A stretch of DNA of 7,835 bases from Chloroflexota bacterium. Its GTDB lineage: Bacteria > Chloroflexota > Anaerolineae > Promineifilales > Promineifilaceae. The stretch spans positions 697,471 to 705,305 of the forward strand of contig CP070688.1 of NCBI GenBank assembly GCA_020353135.1, read 5' to 3'. Position numbers and translations under genes: made by a program. The notes below the pieces were generated by a model. It was not told the origin of the DNA. It did not search any database and was given only the letters and a program-made list of their open reading frames with translations. Positions 6,687 through 7,835 of the stretch are shown piece after piece; position 1 is the stretch's first letter, and each line of letters opens with the position of its first letter.

Positions 6687-6737
6687 TTCTTGCTCCGGAT
6701 CAACTGGTCACATGTGGCCTGGCACAGACGCCACTGA

Positions 6738-7676
6738 TCATCCCTGCAAACCTGCAAACGGTCCAACTGTGCTCGCCTTACGAACGGAGTTGCGGATTGC
6801 TTCGGCTACCATCTCGACGGCGATATTGGCTACAAGATCGAATTCGGCGACAATGCGGTTGGTAGCCAGGGCATAGGCCGTGTCGCCGTCATGCGTTGTG
6901 TGCGCCGGCCTTACGGCTATCGCGATGCCATCATGAGCCCGTTCGGCCAGCCGGTTGGCCTGCATTTTGTCTAGTACAGCGTTCGTGCCAACGACAACTA
7001 ACGTCGTATTTGTGCCGGGGATAGTCGGCGGCTGCTCTGGGAATCGCCGCCATGGATCGTCCTCAACTTTCCACCGGCCGTGCTCGTCGTGCGCTCCAGC
7101 CAGTACACTGCCATTGGCGTTCACTACGTCACCGACACAATTTGTCACCGCCGCCGCGCCCACCTGCAGGTCACCCTCCGTTGCCTCGGCCAGGCCAAAA
7201 CCGCCTTTCATGATTCCCTGAAACCCTGACCACTTGCCAACCGTCACACCTGCGCCGGCGCCGACATTGCCCTGGATTACCCGCTGGCTCTCTGCCGCTA
7301 AACAGGCAGCGTATCCCATCTCACTACCCGGCGGCCCGCTCTCCTGTCCTAGAAACAGATCATAGACCACTGCGGCGGCGACGATCGGCACATTGCGTAT
7401 TGGCGTTGGGTGGCCTATCTCCCTTTCGGCCAGGTACCTTACTACGCCGTCGGCCGCCGAAAGACCAAATGCGCTACCGCCAGTGAGTAGAACGGCATTT
7501 ATTGTGGTAACAGACTTGGTCGGCGATAGTAAAATCGCCTCTCGACTGCCAGGCGCCGGCCCCCTGACGTCGATGCCGCCTACTGCGCCTTCTGGACATA
7601 AAAACACCGTGCAGCCGGTATTCCCCTCGGCTGCCGTGGCATGGCCTATCCTAAATCCACCCAGATGTTCTTTCAC
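6738..7676 (-). CDS. P1 family peptidase (DmpA/S58-type aminopeptidase)
   Basis: The 312-residue protein matches the P1/DmpA family of self-processing aminopeptidases: GFRIGHAT (7-14), GGIDVRGPAPGSRE (33-46), AVLLTGGSAFGLSAADGV (61-78), GNVGAGAGVTVGK (136-148), MKGGFGLA (156-163), GTNTTLVVVGTNA (221-233) and HDGDTAYALAT (262-272). Family enzymes cut themselves ahead of a Ser or Thr that becomes the nucleophile; here N223-T224 in the GTNTT motif is the likely site, by analogy with actinobacterial members. Substrates in the family range from N-terminal D- or L-amino acids to beta-amino acids, so the exact one is unknown. The start is GTG at 7674-7676, supported by GGGAG at 7684-7688 seven bases upstream and by the canonical GFRIGHAT just after it. 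There is no signal peptide. It is the first gene of the minus-strand block leading to the LOG and IPK genes, preceded by a terminator for another gene. Confidence 0.93.
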   Translation of the reverse strand: MKEHLGGFRIGHATAAEGNTGCTVFLCPEGAVGGIDVRGPAPGSREAILLSPTKSVTTINAVLLTGGSAFGLSAADGVVRYLAEREIGHPTPIRNVPIVAAAVVYDLFLGQESGPPGSEMGYAACLAAESQRVIQGNVGAGAGVTVGKWSGFQGIMKGGFGLAEATEGDLQVGAAAVTNCVGDVVNANGSVLAGAHDEHGRWKVEDDPWRRFPEQPPTIPGTNTTLVVVGTNAVLDKMQANRLAERAHDGIAIAVRPAHTTHDGDTAYALATNRIVAEFDLVANIAVEMVAEAIRNSVRKASTVGPFAGLQG

Positions 7677-7711
7677 GCCGTCTCTCCCGGCTACCTAACG
7701 CGCAATAAAAT

Positions 7712-7742
7712 ATTATCCGGCCAAGGGTGGAACCATAGCCAA
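7712..7742 (-). promoter_or_regulatory. Possible promoter of the P1-LOG-IPK gene block
   Basis: On the minus strand, TTGGCT (7737-7742) and GATAAT (7712-7717) are separated by 19 bases, within the only A+T-rich patch of this intergenic region and about 35 bases upstream of the GTG start. The spacing is longer than ideal and the -35 match is partial, so this is a weak call. It is supported mainly by position, between a terminator and the first gene of the block. Confidence 0.3.
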
Positions 7743-7791
7743 GTCCTGTCCCTAAGCCGGCACGAGCAAGCGTCGTCCGCCAAAGAATACG

Positions 7792-7815
7792 AAAAAACCA
7801 CCCAAATGGGTGGTT
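7792..7815 (-). terminator. Rho-independent terminator (minus strand)
   Basis: AACCACCC at 7796-7803 and GGGTGGTT at 7808-7815 form a perfect 8-bp stem with a 4-base loop. Read on the minus strand the stem runs into TTTTTT (complement of 7792-7797, two of these Ts being in the stem), the classic intrinsic terminator shape. On the plus strand no T-run follows the stem, so it works in one direction only. It most likely ends a minus-strand gene lying right of the window and insulates the P1 gene from it. The 20 bases beyond it (7816-7835) are too few to assign a gene. Confidence 0.8.
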
Positions 7816-7835
7816 GCCTATCAATACGCCCGGAG

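Noticed and set aside
6709..6716. CACATGTG palindrome, considered as an operator.
   Set aside because: It is a single eight-base palindrome, expected by chance, with no second copy or promoter beside it.
6714..6733. Short inverted repeat GTGGC...GCCAC between the P1 and LOG genes, considered as a terminator.
   Set aside because: The stem is only five base pairs with an 11-base loop and no T-run on the minus strand; the gap is 51 bases inside a probable operon.
6743..6759. Tandem repeat CCTGCAAA CCTGCAAA.
   Set aside because: It lies in the last codons of the P1 gene (FAGLQG) and has only two copies; most likely a trivial duplication.
7190..7215. Leu after the KGGFG motif in the P1 peptidase, at first suspected to be a missing nucleophile.
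   Set aside because: The self-cleavage nucleophile of the family lies later, about 70% along the protein, and the GTNTTLVVV motif with T224 is intact, so the enzyme is probably active.

Overview
The window is a compact bacterial chromosomal stretch of roughly 55% G+C by eye, with short intergenic gaps, several overlapping genes, and no mobile elements, CRISPR arrays or RNA genes that I can see. The best guess for the host is a member of the Chloroflexota or a close relative. The reasons are a scpB-rluB-cmk housekeeping block leading into a PDZ/radical-SAM DUF512 protein, combined with a bacterial isopentenyl phosphate kinase, an enzyme better known from archaea but also described in Chloroflexota. 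This assignment is inference; no rRNA or other phylogenetic marker is present.

Layout. (1) Bases 2-280, plus strand: the C-terminal end of a type-2 asparaginase/isoaspartyl peptidase, cut by the window edge. (2) 293-1717, minus strand: a complete M20 metallodipeptidase, convergent with the first gene. (3) 1718-1836: a divergent promoter region of about 120 bp. (4) 1837-5296, plus strand: scpB, rluB, cmk and the DUF512 radical-SAM gene, probably one operon. rluB and cmk overlap if the TTG start of cmk is used. (5) 5282-7676, minus strand: a tight three-gene block transcribed as P1-family aminopeptidase, LOG/SLOG-fold protein, isopentenyl phosphate kinase. It converges on DUF512 with a 15-base overlap of the coding ends. 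(6) 7677-7835: an intergenic region with a possible promoter for the P1 gene and a good intrinsic terminator, on the minus strand, for a gene lying beyond the right edge.

How the genes fit together. The plus-strand block is core housekeeping: chromosome condensation (ScpB), 23S/16S rRNA pseudouridylation (RluB/RsuA) and CMP/dCMP phosphorylation (Cmk), plus a conserved but functionally unassigned PDZ-radical SAM protein. The flanking genes include three unrelated peptidase families (isoaspartyl peptidase, M20 dipeptidase, P1/S58 aminopeptidase), which fits peptide scavenging or turnover. The kinase points to an isopentenyl-diphosphate route that passes through isopentenyl phosphate.

The most notable irregularity is at the cmk/DUF512 junction. 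The start of the DUF512 PDZ domain is clearly encoded upstream of the first usable start codon in its frame, which suggests a sequence error, a recoding event or a non-standard start. Otherwise the window looks ordinary, and I do not see a convincing new multi-gene system.
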